Of a stretch of DNA of 64,000 bases, positions 21,119 through 33,775 are shown in pieces. This DNA is from Pratylenchus scribneri (taxonomy: Eukaryota > Nematoda > Chromadorea > Rhabditida > Pratylenchidae). Position numbers and translations under genes: made by a program. Each line of letters starts with the position of its first letter. Positions within the stretch are counted from its first letter, which is position 1. The notes below the pieces were generated by a model, which ran no database searches, was not told the origin of the DNA, and saw nothing but the letters and a program-made list of their open reading frames with translations. The stretch is taken from positions 744,001 to 808,000 of the forward strand of contig JAQSEB010000021.1 in the NCBI GenBank assembly GCA_030063045.1. Direction: 5' to 3'.

Positions 21119-22910
21119 TTGGATTTTTGGATTAATTTTACAATTATGATTTTTTGTAATCTTTTATTATTACATTTATGTATATAACTTATGAATTGAA
21201 AAATGAAAATTGTTCGGAAAAATGTTCTACATAGCAAAAACATTTTTAATTAAATTTTGACCCTATTATATGAGAATTAGTACTTATATTTATGTAGTAG
21301 TTCAATTTTTCCATTTGAATTAATCTACTATTACTAATGAGAGAAGAAATGCGACTAATTTTCCATAAATATACAAATTTGTGAAAAGTTTTTTTATACC
21401 ACTTATGAAGTAAAAAGTGCATTATTAATAAATGTTTGGATACAAATAATTTGAATAATGTTCTTAACATAAAAAAAACCCCGTAATTGGCTAGAAATAT
21501 TGTCCCTGAAAATTAAAATATGCCAACATTAATACAGCTTCCATGTATGTAGATTACGGTATCCGGGTATACGGTATGGTAAATTAAGTATTAAACTATC
21601 ATTTAACAAAATATTCAACATATTTTTACCCGTTTAATTAAAATATAAAACATTTTATAGAAAAATAAAAAAAATTCACATTATTTTTTTTGATTCACTT
21701 CGAAATCATGAATGTGAATGAATAAAATGCATGGGATTTTGGAAGTGGAACGGCTGACTGCTGGGAAGGAAAATTATAATGGGGAAAATTGGAGTGGAAA
21801 ATGTGAATGAACATTTTGATGGATCCAAAGGGGCAAAAAAGAGGAAGGGGGTGATTGGCTTTTTGGCTTAAGTGGATAAAGGGAATGGATAAGGGAGGAA
21901 ATTGGTGAAGAATTGGGGGATCCACTTATTAGAGAAGAGGGAAGAATTGCTGGAAGGAATGATTATTAGAGGATGAGGAGGATGAGGACTCGGTGGCGGA
22001 TCCTCATCCCTCATACAATCCGAAACCCCTTCTCCCACCCTTCAAGCAATGATGAAAAATGTGTGGGCAAACAAAGTGGCGAATCCATCCATCCTCCACT
22101 TTTGCAATTATAATTATAATTGCTGAGGGGATGAAGCAATTATTCCACGAACACAAAGAAAACACTGCAGAAAAGTGGATTGGAAACATTTTGGTGGTGT
22201 GCTGGGCCGAATTTAAGTGTGTAGGAGGGAGGAGGATGCCGGCATATTAAAAGTGGTCGCAGATATGCACTCTGCTGGGAAAACATCACAGTCAAATCAT
22301 TTCTCCGACTTGATCGCGCATTAATTTTTTAATAATATTCCGAATTCCAATGCTCTAATTTTAGCATTAATTTGAATATTTTTTACGCTTTAATATTATA
22401 TAATCTTCTTTAGTAAGTATTAAGATTAGCATTCGGCTAATCCTGCAGCAATTTTTAAAATAAGAAATTTGAAAATTTATAAGGATATTTATTCGGAAAT
22501 AAAAGGGAATAATAATTTACCCATAAAACCATTTAATTTAGCCATAATTCTCAAGGAAAAAAATAGCATTTTTAGGCTTAGAAATCCTCAAATCTGTATC
22601 CAGCTTAACTCGAGCCAAAAACATATCTCTTGCTAACCGTAAGCCATTTTCCCACAAAAATTAATTTTTGACACAAAAATTTTATGGGTAAATTCAATGA
22701 TTTTTGGACAGTAAATTATTAATAAAAAGAAGACAATTTGCGATAACACAAGATCAAAAGATGTATGTATAAAAAATAAAATAAAAAATATAAAAATTCC
22801 CATAACTGAATTCATTTGTCATAAATTATCTAGTCATTTTTGATGAACTATCCAATAATAACCGATTGACATTTCTTTAGTAATTCTTATTTCCCTAATT
22901 TTAACAATAG
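21119..22910. other. intergenic; candidate collagen promoter region
   Basis: 21119-21690 is plain AT-rich DNA. 21700-22290 is clearly richer in GC (with GGATGAGGAGGATGAGGAC) and has frames on both strands without recognisable motifs. A TATA-like CATATTAAAAGTGG at 22242-22255 could serve a collagen transcript whose coding start is at 22911; the TTAACAATAG just before that ATG is a splice or trans-splice acceptor. Confidence 0.35.
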
Positions 22911-25900
22911 ATGATTTCGGCACATAAAGCCGGCCTTTTGGCCATTGGTTCCTCCATTGGCTCATTGGCCCTAATTTTCTTTGCAATGCCTCTTTTGCTT
23001 CTCAAAATTGGCCAAATCAATGAACAATTGAAGGTGGATGCCGACGAATTTCGGGCATTGGCCGATCAAAGTTGGGCCCAAATCCAAACGGTCAAGGCCC
23101 AATTCCCGGCTGGCACATTCCGTCGACGACGTCAGGCATATGCACAAGAAAAGAGCTATGGCCAAGGACAACAGAGCGGAGGATATGTGCCAAAACCGGA
23201 TGCTTATGTTCAAGGGCCGACATGTGGTAATGAAATTTATTTTTTGGGGAAATTTATGGATATCAAGTTAAATAAATTTTTAATAAATTTTAACAATTTT
23301 TTTTATAAATTATAAAATGAAAAAATATCAAAAAAATACAAAATTTTTAAAGGTTGAGCATTAATGGTGAAACAAATTTGTAATTGTTTTAAATTAAATA
23401 ATTTTTTTCTCTAAAAATAATTAAAAAAACATGCGAAAATTGATAGAGTATTATTAATATTTTAAATTTTTAACAGATTTTATATACTAATTTTATTTCA
23501 AAAAGCATTTTCCTAGTGGTAATTAATTAGGAATATTAAGACATGAATTTGACCTTTATTTTATACAATTTTTATCAATCTTAGTAAGCAAAATGCCGAC
23601 ATTTATCATGATGACTAGGTAACATCTGAACTAATGCTGGCATTGACCTACCAAGATGGTCAAATAACACTAAAATAAGGTCAAACTCGTTTTAGCGTCC
23701 TTAAATTTACAATAAATTTTTTTTTTAATTTTTGGGTAAATTAAATTTTTCCCATAAGCAATAATTGATTAATTTTGTTCACTCATATTTTTCCAGTTTG
23801 TAATGCATTGAACAATTGCCCAGCGGGTCCGCCAGGTCCTCCCGGTAAACCGGGCGAAGATGGATTGCCCGGAAGCAGAGGTCAACCTGGGGCCCCTGGA
23901 TTGCCTGGAGTGGCACCGCCTGTCACAATTGATACGGTTGGAAACTTTGAAAATGAATTTTAGATCCAAATTTTATAATTTTTAGAATGCTGGATGTCGT
24001 GTTTGTCCTCATGGACCGACTGGTAATTATTTTTCCAACAATTTTTAATTGCAAAATATTTAAATAAGCTTTAGAAAAACGAATTAAATATTTGGATTAG
24101 GGCGCCTTTATTTTTTCTTAAATTTAATGGTAGCCCAAAGGCTTAAATATTAAGACGATTTTTCAAATATTGATCCACAATATAAGGATTAAATTATTTT
24201 CTATTCGCTTAACAAAGCTTTAATAGGAAATTAAATTAAAAATTGAAAATCTGACGTAAAATTGCTTTATTTGGGCTCAAACTCAAAAACCTACCGTATT
24301 TATTCTATTAGAAGCCCAGTCTCTAATAGAAGCCCACCCTAGAGAGCCTCTGAAACTTATAAGCCCATGGGCTTCTAATAGAATAAATACAGTAAATGTT
24401 ATTTTATAATTAAATATTTAAGGAAAAAGAATTTTTTTGTTTACCATAGAATTGTCATCATTTATTATTTTAGTACTAATTATTTGCTTTAAAATTTTTA
24501 TTTGCGCCCGATAGCGAAATTCGATTGTCTTATATCTTATAAGAACATTAACAAAATAAACTGAAATTTCGACAGGTCCACCCGGTCCTCCTGGCGAGGC
24601 TGGTACCCCTGGCCCCGACGGCCTCCCTGGCCCACCAGGCAGAAAAGGCGAAGAGGGAAGGGCTGGATATCCAGGAAATCCCGGCATTCCCGGAGAGGCG
24701 GGAAAAGCCGGCAAATTGGGCGAACCTGGACCGCCGGGACGCGATGGAGTCCGGGGGCAGAAAGGACCGCCTGGGGCAAAAGGAGAGCCGGGACCGCAGG
24801 TGAAGAAAAGAAGGATGAAATTTTCGGTATTGTTAATTGGACATCTGAATTTTTTATTGCTTTTTGTGTCAAATATTTCAACAGTCTTTCAATCTACCAT
24901 ATTTCCTCTATTAATATTCCTCCTCTAATTCCAGGCCACCTCGACTTTGAAGTAGAGTGCCATTGGGCTCTATAAAAAGCGCTATAGTTTGTTCAAAAAT
25001 GTCAACAGATAACAAAGTTAGATGCCAAATTTTACTCATTTTTAGGCAACGAAAATTAATAGCCCCGGGGATATTAATCGAGGAAAAATGGTATTAATAA
25101 GACCTTTATATTATTGGGTTAACTCTTCTCATTTATCAAATAATTTATGGAAAACATAATTGATCAGAAAGTTTATGACAAAAAAAGAAAAAATCCAAAT
25201 TTTTATCCTTTTTTGACTCTTTTTTTTGGTCAATTCTTCTGGCAATTTCCACTTAAATTCACTAATTCTTTAGGGCTATGGTAAATTTGCTAAACTAAAG
25301 GCTAAGAGTAAATTAAAAATTTGATTTGGATGTAATATGTGCAAAAAATTCATTCCACTCATTAATTTCGCGTTATTTTTGATAAATTATTGTCCAAATT
25401 GAAGGGACCAAAAGGTGCTGATGGATACCCTGGAGCAGATGGTCAACGTGGAAATGATGGTTAGCTGATGAAATTGGAGGGAATATCAAAATGAAATGCA
25501 TTTGAAGGTTCCCCGGGGCCAGCAGGACCAACTGGTGCTCTTGGGCCTCAAGGTGCCGAAGGACAACCGGGACAACAAGGAGCAATTGGGGAGCCGGGCG
25601 AGGATGCCCAGGTAAATATATATTCGGAATTTAAAAAAAATATTAAAATTTAAAAATATTTTTCTAGGGTAATTTTTAATACTAGACACTAATTTGATCT
25701 TATTTTAATCATTTTTGGCCATCTTGTTAAGGAAATACCGACATTTACCAAATTTGGACTTATCCCTGGTAATGTAGGAATTTACTTTCAAAGATTGGCA
25801 TAAATTTAACAGAATGAAAATGGAGACTAGATTCTTACTTTCAGGTTTTAGCTTTCCCATTTACCTCTAGGAAATATTATGAATTAAAATTAAGGTTTAA

Positions 25901-27009
25901 TTTTATTGAATTTCTCTTTTTTCACTCTTTTTGGGTAATCCTCTGCCTCTGGTTCGTAATTCATATTCGTACATCTCATCCTTTGTAAAAAATTTAAAAT
26001 TTCACTCATCAATGAATTTTTGAAGTATAGGAACACGGATATCGAGTTTATTTTGTGGTTTATAGAAATTTAAGGTCTAAACCGGTGCAGAATGTATTCG
26101 AAATTTTTTTCTAAATTTTAAAAAATCAGTTACATTACGAATGTGAGTATTAATTTTGATTGCTTAATTCTCTTTACAGTATTGTCCGTGTCCACCGCGA
26201 ACACAAGGAGTCGATAAACCATCAGCCGGCTATGAATCTGGCCCAAAGGCATATCAAGCCGGTCGACAAGGTCCACCACCGCCAAAGCCAATCTATGAAA
26301 AGCCACCACCACCGCCAACTTATGAGACATCGGCAGTGGGTGGAGGAGGAGGCAATGGCGGATATGAGCCAGTTTCTGCCCCACTCAAATCCGGGCCACC
26401 CGGCGCGGAATATGCTGGTCCATAATTTATATTAAACAGTTATTTTTAGAGATTTTTTAGGAAACATTTAGATAGATTCTTTGTAAAATTGTAATATTTT
26501 ATTTTACATGGAAAATTCAATAGCAAGTTTAGATACTAGGTTTTAGGCACTTCGCTCAGCAAAGAATTTATTATAAAATTGCGAACGTAATATACGATTT
26601 AGAAGCCCAAAATATTCATTACAAATTACCCCTTTTTTGATTTATTAAAATAAAACTCAAAGCACTTTGTAAAGCAATCGACTTTTCCTGCATAATTCGA
26701 GTTCAATACATTCAAAGACATAAAATTTTTAGAAGATGAATTAAAGAAAATTTCAAATTGAAAAATTATAGACGGCATTCTAATGGTTTATCATTTTCTC
26801 AAATTAGCCATTTCCTCGCTAAACTATGGGCCAAAATTCAATATTGGTATTTAATAAGTGGTCTGAATTGTTTGCAATTTTATATTTTTTTATTTTCTGG
26901 AAAATTTTTAAAATTTTTCACAAAAAAATTATTCACTTTATAACGTGCTTTTTCAGGCATTCAACGTTCACCACCCGGCGCCAATCCATATAGACGATTG
27001 GTCACTTGA
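22911..27009 (+). CDS. nematode cuticle collagen
   Basis: Exons 22911-23226, 23797-23936, 23986-24022, 24576-24799, 25405-25459, 25508-25611, 26180-26417 and 26957-27009 give about 388 residues in one frame. Residues 1-60 form the cuticle-collagen N-terminal domain with a membrane/signal helix ([20 protein letters not shown]). FRRRRQ at about 74-79 fits the furin-type processing site. Cysteine clusters ([23 protein letters not shown]) flank Gly-X-Y blocks: a short block, a main block of about 25 triplets, and two shorter ones. The C-terminal region is rich in P, G and Y. If the GT at 26418 is not used, the frame ends at 26425 (EYAGP); if it is, an extra exon ends in RRLVT. An AATAAA near 27100 fits the longer form. 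Such collagens are secreted by the hypodermis into the cuticle. Confidence 0.9.
24292..24394. mobile_element. short palindromic element, TATTAGAAGCCC type
   Basis: TACCGTATTTATTCTATTAG and AGAAGCCC on the left, inverse on the right. In intron 3 of the collagen. A half-like copy is at 54634-54680 and a diverged one at 58400-58592. Confidence 0.7.
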
Positions 27010-28751
27010 GGGAAGAATTTGACAGCAATTAAATGAAAAAGTGATGAATTTAAAGAAAAACAATTTTGCTAATGGCAATTTTTAACTACTGAACAATTAA
27101 TAAAGTTCTCAAAATCCATTGAGCTCAAGTTCTATTTATTAAAAGCGTATTTAACAAAATTGTCTCGGGTTTAAATTATTTTTCTTTTTTTTTTAACTTT
27201 ATCCAATGCCTACTCGATGCTCATTTTAACTTTGGGACGATTTGATATACATTGCATGCTGATCAGTATCCGCAATGATATTTTTATTTATCAAATTTTG
27301 AAAAAAAATTAGTTGTTTTTCAATGACAATAAAATTTACAAAGGCTTAATTATTCCCGTTCATTTTTAATAAAAATTGCTTTAAAATTAAACAGATTTAG
27401 CAACATTTATAGGCCCTCATTTCAATTTTGATTTGAGAAATAATTAACGGACTGATAATAGAAGCATTTTGGACCTTTTTCTTGGCTAAATTTATTTTTT
27501 TTATGAATTTTCTTCCATTCTTTGTCCCACTTTGTTGGCCCACTACAATGTTTTTTGGATATTTTATGGGTGGGGTTTTTTTTGCCGAAAGATTTGGGTT
27601 CTTTTGCCGAGAGATTGGGTTCTTTTGCCGAAAGATCAGTTTTTTGGGATCACAGACCCCCAAACCATTTAGCAATTTTATAGAGCTCATCGAGACGCGT
27701 CGAGTGATGTATAATTTGTCGAGATTTGGCCAAAATTCAAAGTATTAAACCGTTTAAACCATATTTTGGTTTTTGGTTTATAACTCTTTTAGTTTTGAAC
27801 CAAACTTCAACAAACTATACATCACTCGACGCGTCTCGATGAGCTCTATAAAATTTACTAAATGGTTTGGGGGTCTGGGATCAAGCACAAAAAAGTTATG
27901 CCCAAAAAACTGATCTTTCGGCAAAAGAACCCAATCTTTCGGCAAAAGAACCCAATCTCTCGGCAAAAGAACCCAAATCTTTCGGCAAAAAAAACTTTTC
28001 TCATATTTTATTATCATCTCCAACCAATCTCCCATCTCATCTCTACATCAGCATTTCAATAAAATGCTGTTATAGATGACCTTTCATTTAGCCGTCCTCT
28101 TTTCCTTCCAATGCATTTGGCCCAAAGTGCCAGTGGGAAGTGGGCCTTTTAACATACTTTTTATTGTCATCGACTCCTTCCACATTTTTTTGTGTTTGTT
28201 GTTCCCCGCCATCGTCCATCTGCGTTGGCTTTATCCATTTTCTTTACCTATTTCAAAATTTACATTTTTTGCTGTCGGCGAATTTGATTGTTTTGTCCCC
28301 ATTTTACCCGTCAAAAATCGCACCTTCTTTCTGTATTCCATTGCCCATTTCCCAGCTTCATAAACTAATTCCTTTCTAATCCAATTCCAATCCCCTCCTA
28401 GCTCCTACCCATTTCTGACATTTCGCATTTTATTTTCGAATTATTTACATTATTTTCCTACATTGATACCCAAAAACTTAGTGGAAGGAAAAGGTATTTT
28501 ATCCCTTTAAACTTGAATCCAACAAACATTACAATGTTAATGAAAATATTTACTGAATTTGGTCCAATTTTTTCTGTTTGAAATTTCAACTTTGCCCTTT
28601 TTCTCTCGATAATTGGGACGAAATGAATTATCATTTTCATTTTTTTTAATAATTTAACTTCATTTCCTAATTTGACTTCAACAATTTAATTGACCATTTA
28701 AATTTCAGCAAAAAAAAACTTAATTAAAAAAATCTCCAAACAAATTGGAAA
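27010..28751. other. intergenic between collagen and the first MATH-BTB gene
   Basis: Contains the collagen 3' end (AATAAA near 27100), a fold-back element at 27574-27996, and at 28076-28640 pyrimidine-rich DNA with an unsupported frame. No RNA gene recognised. Confidence 0.45.
27574..27996. repeat. fold-back element, GAGACGCGTC family, copy 4
   Basis: Each end carries tandem copies of TTCTTTTGCCGAAAGAT. Inner arms have GAGCTCATCGAGACGCGTCG and the inverse. Same subtype as copy 2 in the cullin-like intron. Confidence 0.85.
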
Positions 28752-30377
28752 ATGCCCCAGAATCTCAATAATGCCCATATTTCAAATGATGTCATCATTG
28801 CTTCAGGAAAAATTATCATCAAAACCAGTTTGAAAGAGTTGGCTGCTGCTGAAGAGGGCAAACCAAAACAATTGGCTTCAACCATCCATAAAATTGGCGG
28901 ACTTTCTTGGTTAATATTTTTATATCAAAAATCGAAAAGAATTGCTATTAATCTTCCGAAAATATGGGTTTACCAAAAATCTAAAAATGTTAATATTAAT
29001 TGGCAGTTTACAACCATATTATGATTATGAGTACTAATCCAAAACCCAAACAGTTTTTTAAATACCGTATAGCCTCTTTTAAAACCTCTCCCTCTAATAA
29101 TTTCCCAGTCTCGAATTTTAGGACACAGAGTTATTAGCAGATTAAATTTTAAAAAATTTTTTATTGCTTTTTTTTTTGTTTCCTAGAGTTCTACAAATCT
29201 GTTAAAATTTTTAGACACTAAATTTTTCAATTTTTGAGGGGTTTTGAAAAATAATTCCCCATGCGATTTTAAAAGAGGTTATTATACGGTAAGATAAAGG
29301 AAATTTTCAAAAGGAATTTTTTGGATTTGTTTTTTTTGTCAATTGCTTTACATAATTCCACTTGGAATTAGTCGATTTGTGCAAACACCAAATGATTCTT
29401 CATAATCAAGAATAGAAAAACACCAATCAATTTAATAAAATTTATCCACAGGCGAATGGAGGTGCAAAAAGTGGTTCCATCCAACGGACCGCCCAAATTC
29501 AATTTGTACGTCTATTGCAATGAGAATGTGAAGGACAAACTTTGGCTTTGCAAAGTGCGTTTGTCGATCAAATGTGATTATGGTAAATCGACAAATTCCA
29601 TCGAATCTTTCTACGGATTCAATACCCAGTATTGGCATCTTGATGATATTTTCCATTTGCGAGCCAATGGAAGTAATTATAATTTGTCAATCGAAATCAA
29701 ATTGGACATCAAAATTTCATTCGTTCAAGAACGGTGAGCCCATAAATTAATTTGATTTATATTAAAAATTTTAGTTTTCCACCGTTGGACACAACTTTGG
29801 TTGTGAAAGCTGCTGACCAAAATCGAACCGCCGGAACATTTTCCATCAATAAAGATGTATTTTAATAATAATTTTCATATTTTAATTCATTTCCTCCCCA
29901 AGTTGTTGGCCGCTTTTTCCAACTATTTTCGCAATTTATTCTTTGGTGACTGGAGCGACAATAAAAAGGCACAAAATTATTTTGAAATTGTTGAGACCGA
30001 GGATTTTGATGTGGAAGCATTCGGCTTAATGATTTATTCGGCAATGACAATGGGTGCAATGATTCATGAATCCAATTTTCTGGAAGGCAATTGTGAGATA
30101 AAATTTTAAAAGGAATATTTAATATTCATATTCGCTATTCCCAGATGATAGTTCTGTCGAAATTCTGAAATTGGCAATCAAATATGATATGGAACTCTTG
30201 GTGAATTATTGCGAAAAGTTTTTGATGAATTGTCGTCTACCCAAAATGGATTTGCTCGAATTGGTCGATAAACACACGGAGCTCAACCCTATTAAGGTTC
30301 TTAATATTTATATTCACATAAAAATATATAATTTTATAAATATTTGGAAAAGTGCAAGGGAAAATCCAAATTTTTGA
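28752..30377 (+). CDS. MATH-BTB protein, copy A, truncated at the 3' end
   Basis: Exons 28752-28909, 29452-29733, 29775-29856, 29903-30092 and 30145-30296 (or reading on to 30377). Residues about 40-145 form a MATH domain (IGGLSWRMEV, YVYCNENVKDKLWLCKVRLS, FYGFNTQYW, IKLDIKISF). A BTB domain follows: TTLVVKAADQ, INKDLLAAFSNYFRNLFFGD, YFEIVETEDFDVEAFG, KLAIKYDMELLVNYCEKFL. MATH-BTB proteins in nematodes (for example MEL-26) are substrate adaptors of CUL3 ligases. In copies B and C the next exon starts with EHCLN and encodes an 80-residue helical tail. No such exon is found downstream here, so the gene either ends about 27 codons into the former intron 5 or is broken. A fold-back at 29063-29290 sits in intron 1. 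Confidence 0.8.
29063..29290. mobile_element. palindromic element with TACCGTATA ends
   Basis: ACCGTATAGCCTCTTTTAAA on the left and TTTAAAAGAGGTTATTATAC on the right (inverse, with small changes), in intron 1 of MATH-BTB copy A. Confidence 0.65.
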
Positions 30378-31975
30378 GAATATAATTTATTATTATTCGG
30401 CTAATATTTCTTGGATTATTAAATAACCATAATACAAATATTTTCCTTAAAGACTCTTATTTTTTGAAGGTTGATAGACAATAGGACAATTAGGAAAATG
30501 AATTATTGGGCACTAATAGTATTTGGACAATTGAGCACAGAAAATTTGCCACTGAGACACCACAATAAAAAATGTATCCAACTTGTCGCCGCAATTCGGC
30601 GACGAACAAATTTGATGGATTTATTTGATTTTTATGCATAAATTACCCCCTACCCCATTCCAACTTTTCTTGGGTTTTTGACCCTTCATTTCCACATTCA
30701 TTTAACCTATTTTTCATTCCATCCACCACCATCAATCGATTTTGTCCCATCCAAACTTGTTTTTTACCTTCACATTCCATTTCATTGGCCTTTGGCCACT
30801 TCACATCCTCTTCCAATCCATTCATTTTGTACGCCCCTTTTGGGGCCTATTTAAGCTTTCCCCCATTCCACCTATTTTCGCGTCTCCACCATCATTTGAC
30901 TGCCACTTAGCCAATTCAACCTATTCCCTCCCATCATTCGACTGTTCACTTTTTCCATTCGACCGTCATTTTAACGTCGGATAAATTTTATTCTATTTTT
31001 TGGGAGACCGTCTGAACCAGGGAAAAAACCTAGCGGGAGCATTGCTCCACCTTGTCCATCCAGCCGACAAATTGGTGCCACGACCCGGGAAGACTGCAAC
31101 CGTCTGTTTTCCCTTCCCTTTCCCAACCAACTCAACCATCATCGACCGTCCGTCGTTTTGCGACCGACCGTCTCCATTGACCGTCGGTCTTCTCAACTGA
31201 CCGTCCCCGTCCGACCGTCCTTCTGCCGACGATCAACTCCAACTGCATTGGCCGTCAGTCTTCTCAACTGACCGTCCCCGTCAGACCGTCCTTTTGCCGA
31301 CCGTCGACTCCATCTTCAATTGGCATTCCCCCTGGGCTGCCCCCGTTGACCGTCCTTCTGCCGACGATCAACTCCAACTGCATTGACCGTCAGTCTCTCA
31401 ACTGACCGTCCCCGTCAGACCGTCCTTTTGCCGACAGTCGACTCAAACCGCCTTCGGCAGTCTCTTGTGACTGCCCCCATCGACTGTCCTTTTGCCGACC
31501 GTCAATTCAACCGCCGTCGGCCGTCTCTGGTGACTGCCTCCATCGACCGTCCGTCTTCCCAGACCGACCGTCAACTCAACCGTCTGTGACCGTCTCCTTG
31601 AGACCGTCCCTTTTGACCGTCCCCTTTGCGACCGTCATTCAACCGTCTGTGACCGTCTCCTTGAGACCGTCCCTTTTGGCCGTCCCCTTTGCGACCGTCA
31701 TTCAACCGTCTGTGACCGTCTCCTTGAGATCGTCCCTTTTGGCCGTCCCCTTTGCGACCGTCAATTCAACCGTCTGTGACCGTCTCCTTGAGACCGTCCC
31801 TTTTGGCGACCGTCAACACATTTGCCTTTTGACCGTCGAATTTCCCCAATCGACCGTCTTTGTCGGCTGTCCCTTTTTGGTGACTGTTGACCTCAATTGC
31901 CTTTGACTGCCGTCCACCTGCCGACGGCCTCAACTTTATCGCAGGCACTTTCCCAGTCAAGCGACCGTCTTAACC
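30378..31975. other. gene-free stretch leading into the retrotransposon remnant
   Basis: 30378-30640 is the plain 3' flank of MATH-BTB copy A. From about 30645 base composition changes to C-rich, as expected for the element's LTR/leader; it is described with the mobile element. No other gene is seen. Confidence 0.5.
31140..31975. repeat. degenerate GACCGTC repeat tract in the retrotransposon leader
   Basis: Dozens of GACCGTC or CGACCGTC words at irregular spacing, grouped in larger units such as TGTGACCGTCTCCTTGAGAC (about 75-bp period, 31575-31800). High GC compared with the window. Frames here are repeats without recognisable domains. Confidence 0.8.
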
Positions 31976-33775
31976 ATGTCCGAATTCTATCAGCAAGAAC
32001 TGCGCATAATTGTGGAAACTCTGCAGGCCAATGGTGCCGAAGCGTTCCGGATTTTAGAAGCGAAAGAGCCTACGGAGGCTACAAATACCCAATTTCGGGT
32101 CAGTTGCCACCAACTCAAGTCGGCCGTGACTCGTGCTCGTGAGCAGATCAGTCTATGGCGGCAGTACATTGATAGTCTGGCCGACCAAGAGGAACGAAGG
32201 GCAGAGATGGATGTTCTGTTCAATTTCCCCCCGGCTAAAGCCAACCCGCGTGCAGCGGAGGATCTGACCGTGATGCAACGCATTGAGCGCTCTTTGGAGT
32301 TGATCGATTGGGCTGATGCCTATTTTGCCGTCCTGAAGGAGCCATCGGACGGGAGTGTCTCTACTTCAAATGATGATTTCGGACATCCAAAAAGGGATCA
32401 GCCGACCAATTCCCAGTCGAAGCTTCAGCAGGGAGACCGTTTCCCCGAGCAGCGAAAGGCGGAGAAAGTGGAGGCCATTAAGCAGTCTCTTCACCAGCAG
32501 CCGCCTAAAGAAAATGTCCGGTTCAACGAGAACCGTCGACCGTTCCCAAATGCCGAACCCAACCACCAGTACTCCAATGCCTGTCCCCCTCTCCCGAATG
32601 ATCGAGAAGAAGACTTCTATGATGATGATGAGGATTGGGAGCCTGATTTCGGGCGCCATAATCAGTCTTATCAACGGTGGAGTCAAGGTGCAACTCCACG
32701 GGGGCGAAATAGCCACAGTGGGCCGATTTCATCCGTTTTCCGTCCATTCCGATTGGAACCAGTCAAGTTTGCCGGCGATCCCAAAGAGTGGAACACCTTT
32801 TGGCTTGCCTTCGAACGTGCCATCGACAGCCAACCAATCCCATTATACGAAAAGCACATTGGTCTCCTGCAAAGCCTGGTCAAGGATTCCCCGGCCTACA
32901 AGGCCATTTCCGGATATCCCCCATCTGATAAAAACTACGGTTTGGTTTTGCGCATTCTGAAGGAGCAATTTGGAGACGTACGGGCACTGCGCGAAGGCCT
33001 CATTGCTGATCTGCTTCACCTTCCTGTGGCTTCCAATTCCCTTTCTTCAGTTCGATTCCTTCGAGAGAATGTGGAGCGTATTTGCCTGCAACTGGAAGGG
33101 CCCACTTCCACCACGGTCTTCGGTGGCTCCAGTCCAGGCCGCGAAACACAGGATGAAATCATTTGTGGCATAATCCGTTCCAAACTGTCCCGTGACACTT
33201 TGGAAACCCTTTTGGGATGGGAGCAGGAATCAGGCTTCCATTGGTCGTTGGATGATTTGCGCAGTGGGCTGACTCGCTGGGTCTCACTCAAAGACCGCGT
33301 GGAACGGACGATGACCGCCTACCGGCCACCCAAGGCTGAATCCCAAGACACCAAACGGCAATCGCCGCCGGATTCGAGGAAAAGCTATGATCGCCATTCC
33401 CCTCCATTGGAAACCCGTGCATTTGCCTGCGTGGAAGCGTCAACTCAGCCCCCCGGAACAGATTCCGGAAATGGATGTTCTTTATGCAGCGAGGGCCCCG
33501 TGCACCGTCCCAGCCAATGTCCCAAATATCCTACTGCCAAGGCCAAGGCGGACCGTTTAATGGACCAGAACCGTTGCGTGAATTGCATGCGATCAGGCCA
33601 CTATGCTAAGGATTGCAGGGATCCCAAACGATGCACTGATTGTGGAAAGAAGCACCATTACCTCGTGTGTTTCAAGGCAGAATGGCGTCAACAGAATTCG
33701 AGGATCCCTTCCTCTGCTTTTCTGGATGCATTGGAATGGATTTGGTCATCTGCTTTTCTGGATGCATTCGGATAG
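31976..33775 (+). CDS. gag polyprotein of a BEL/Pao-type retrotransposon (remnant)
   Basis: Uninterrupted 599-codon frame. It has a helical N-terminal part (to about residue 120), a low-complexity acidic/proline linker (about 120-255), then the DUF1759-type capsid region beginning LEPVKFAGDPKEWNTFWLAF (about residue 259). Near the C-terminus are zinc-knuckle-like cysteine clusters (CSLCSEGPVHRPSQCPKY, CVNCMRSGHYAKDC, CTDCGKKHHYLVC). This order is typical of BEL/Pao gag from invertebrates. The last 25 or so residues come from a tandem repeat, so the original gag-pol junction is lost. An open frame of this length suggests the copy is not very old. Confidence 0.85.
   Translation: MSEFYQQELRIIVETLQANGAEAFRILEAKEPTEATNTQFRVSCHQLKSAVTRAREQISLWRQYIDSLADQEERRAEMDVLFNFPPAKANPRAAEDLTVMQRIERSLELIDWADAYFAVLKEPSDGSVSTSNDDFGHPKRDQPTNSQSKLQQGDRFPEQRKAEKVEAIKQSLHQQPPKENVRFNENRRPFPNAEPNHQYSNACPPLPNDREEDFYDDDEDWEPDFGRHNQSYQRWSQGATPRGRNSHSGPISSVFRPFRLEPVKFAGDPKEWNTFWLAFERAIDSQPIPLYEKHIGLLQSLVKDSPAYKAISGYPPSDKNYGLVLRILKEQFGDVRALREGLIADLLHLPVASNSLSSVRFLRENVERICLQLEGPTSTTVFGGSSPGRETQDEIICGIIRSKLSRDTLETLLGWEQESGFHWSLDDLRSGLTRWVSLKDRVERTMTAYRPPKAESQDTKRQSPPDSRKSYDRHSPPLETRAFACVEASTQPPGTDSGNGCSLCSEGPVHRPSQCPKYPTAKAKADRLMDQNRCVNCMRSGHYAKDCRDPKRCTDCGKKHHYLVCFKAEWRQQNSRIPSSAFLDALEWIWSSAFLDAFG

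Noticed and set aside
28076..28379. Frame with hydrophobic segments just before MATH-BTB copy A
   Set aside because: Two overlapping frames look equally good, no splice links, and the pyrimidine-rich composition explains the Phe/Leu content.
31383..31960. Short frames upstream of gag
   Set aside because: They translate the GACCGTC repeats; no conserved motif.
32355..32960. A 201-codon frame overlapping gag in another frame
   Set aside because: Shadow of the gag ORF; gag has recognisable domain order and this frame has none.
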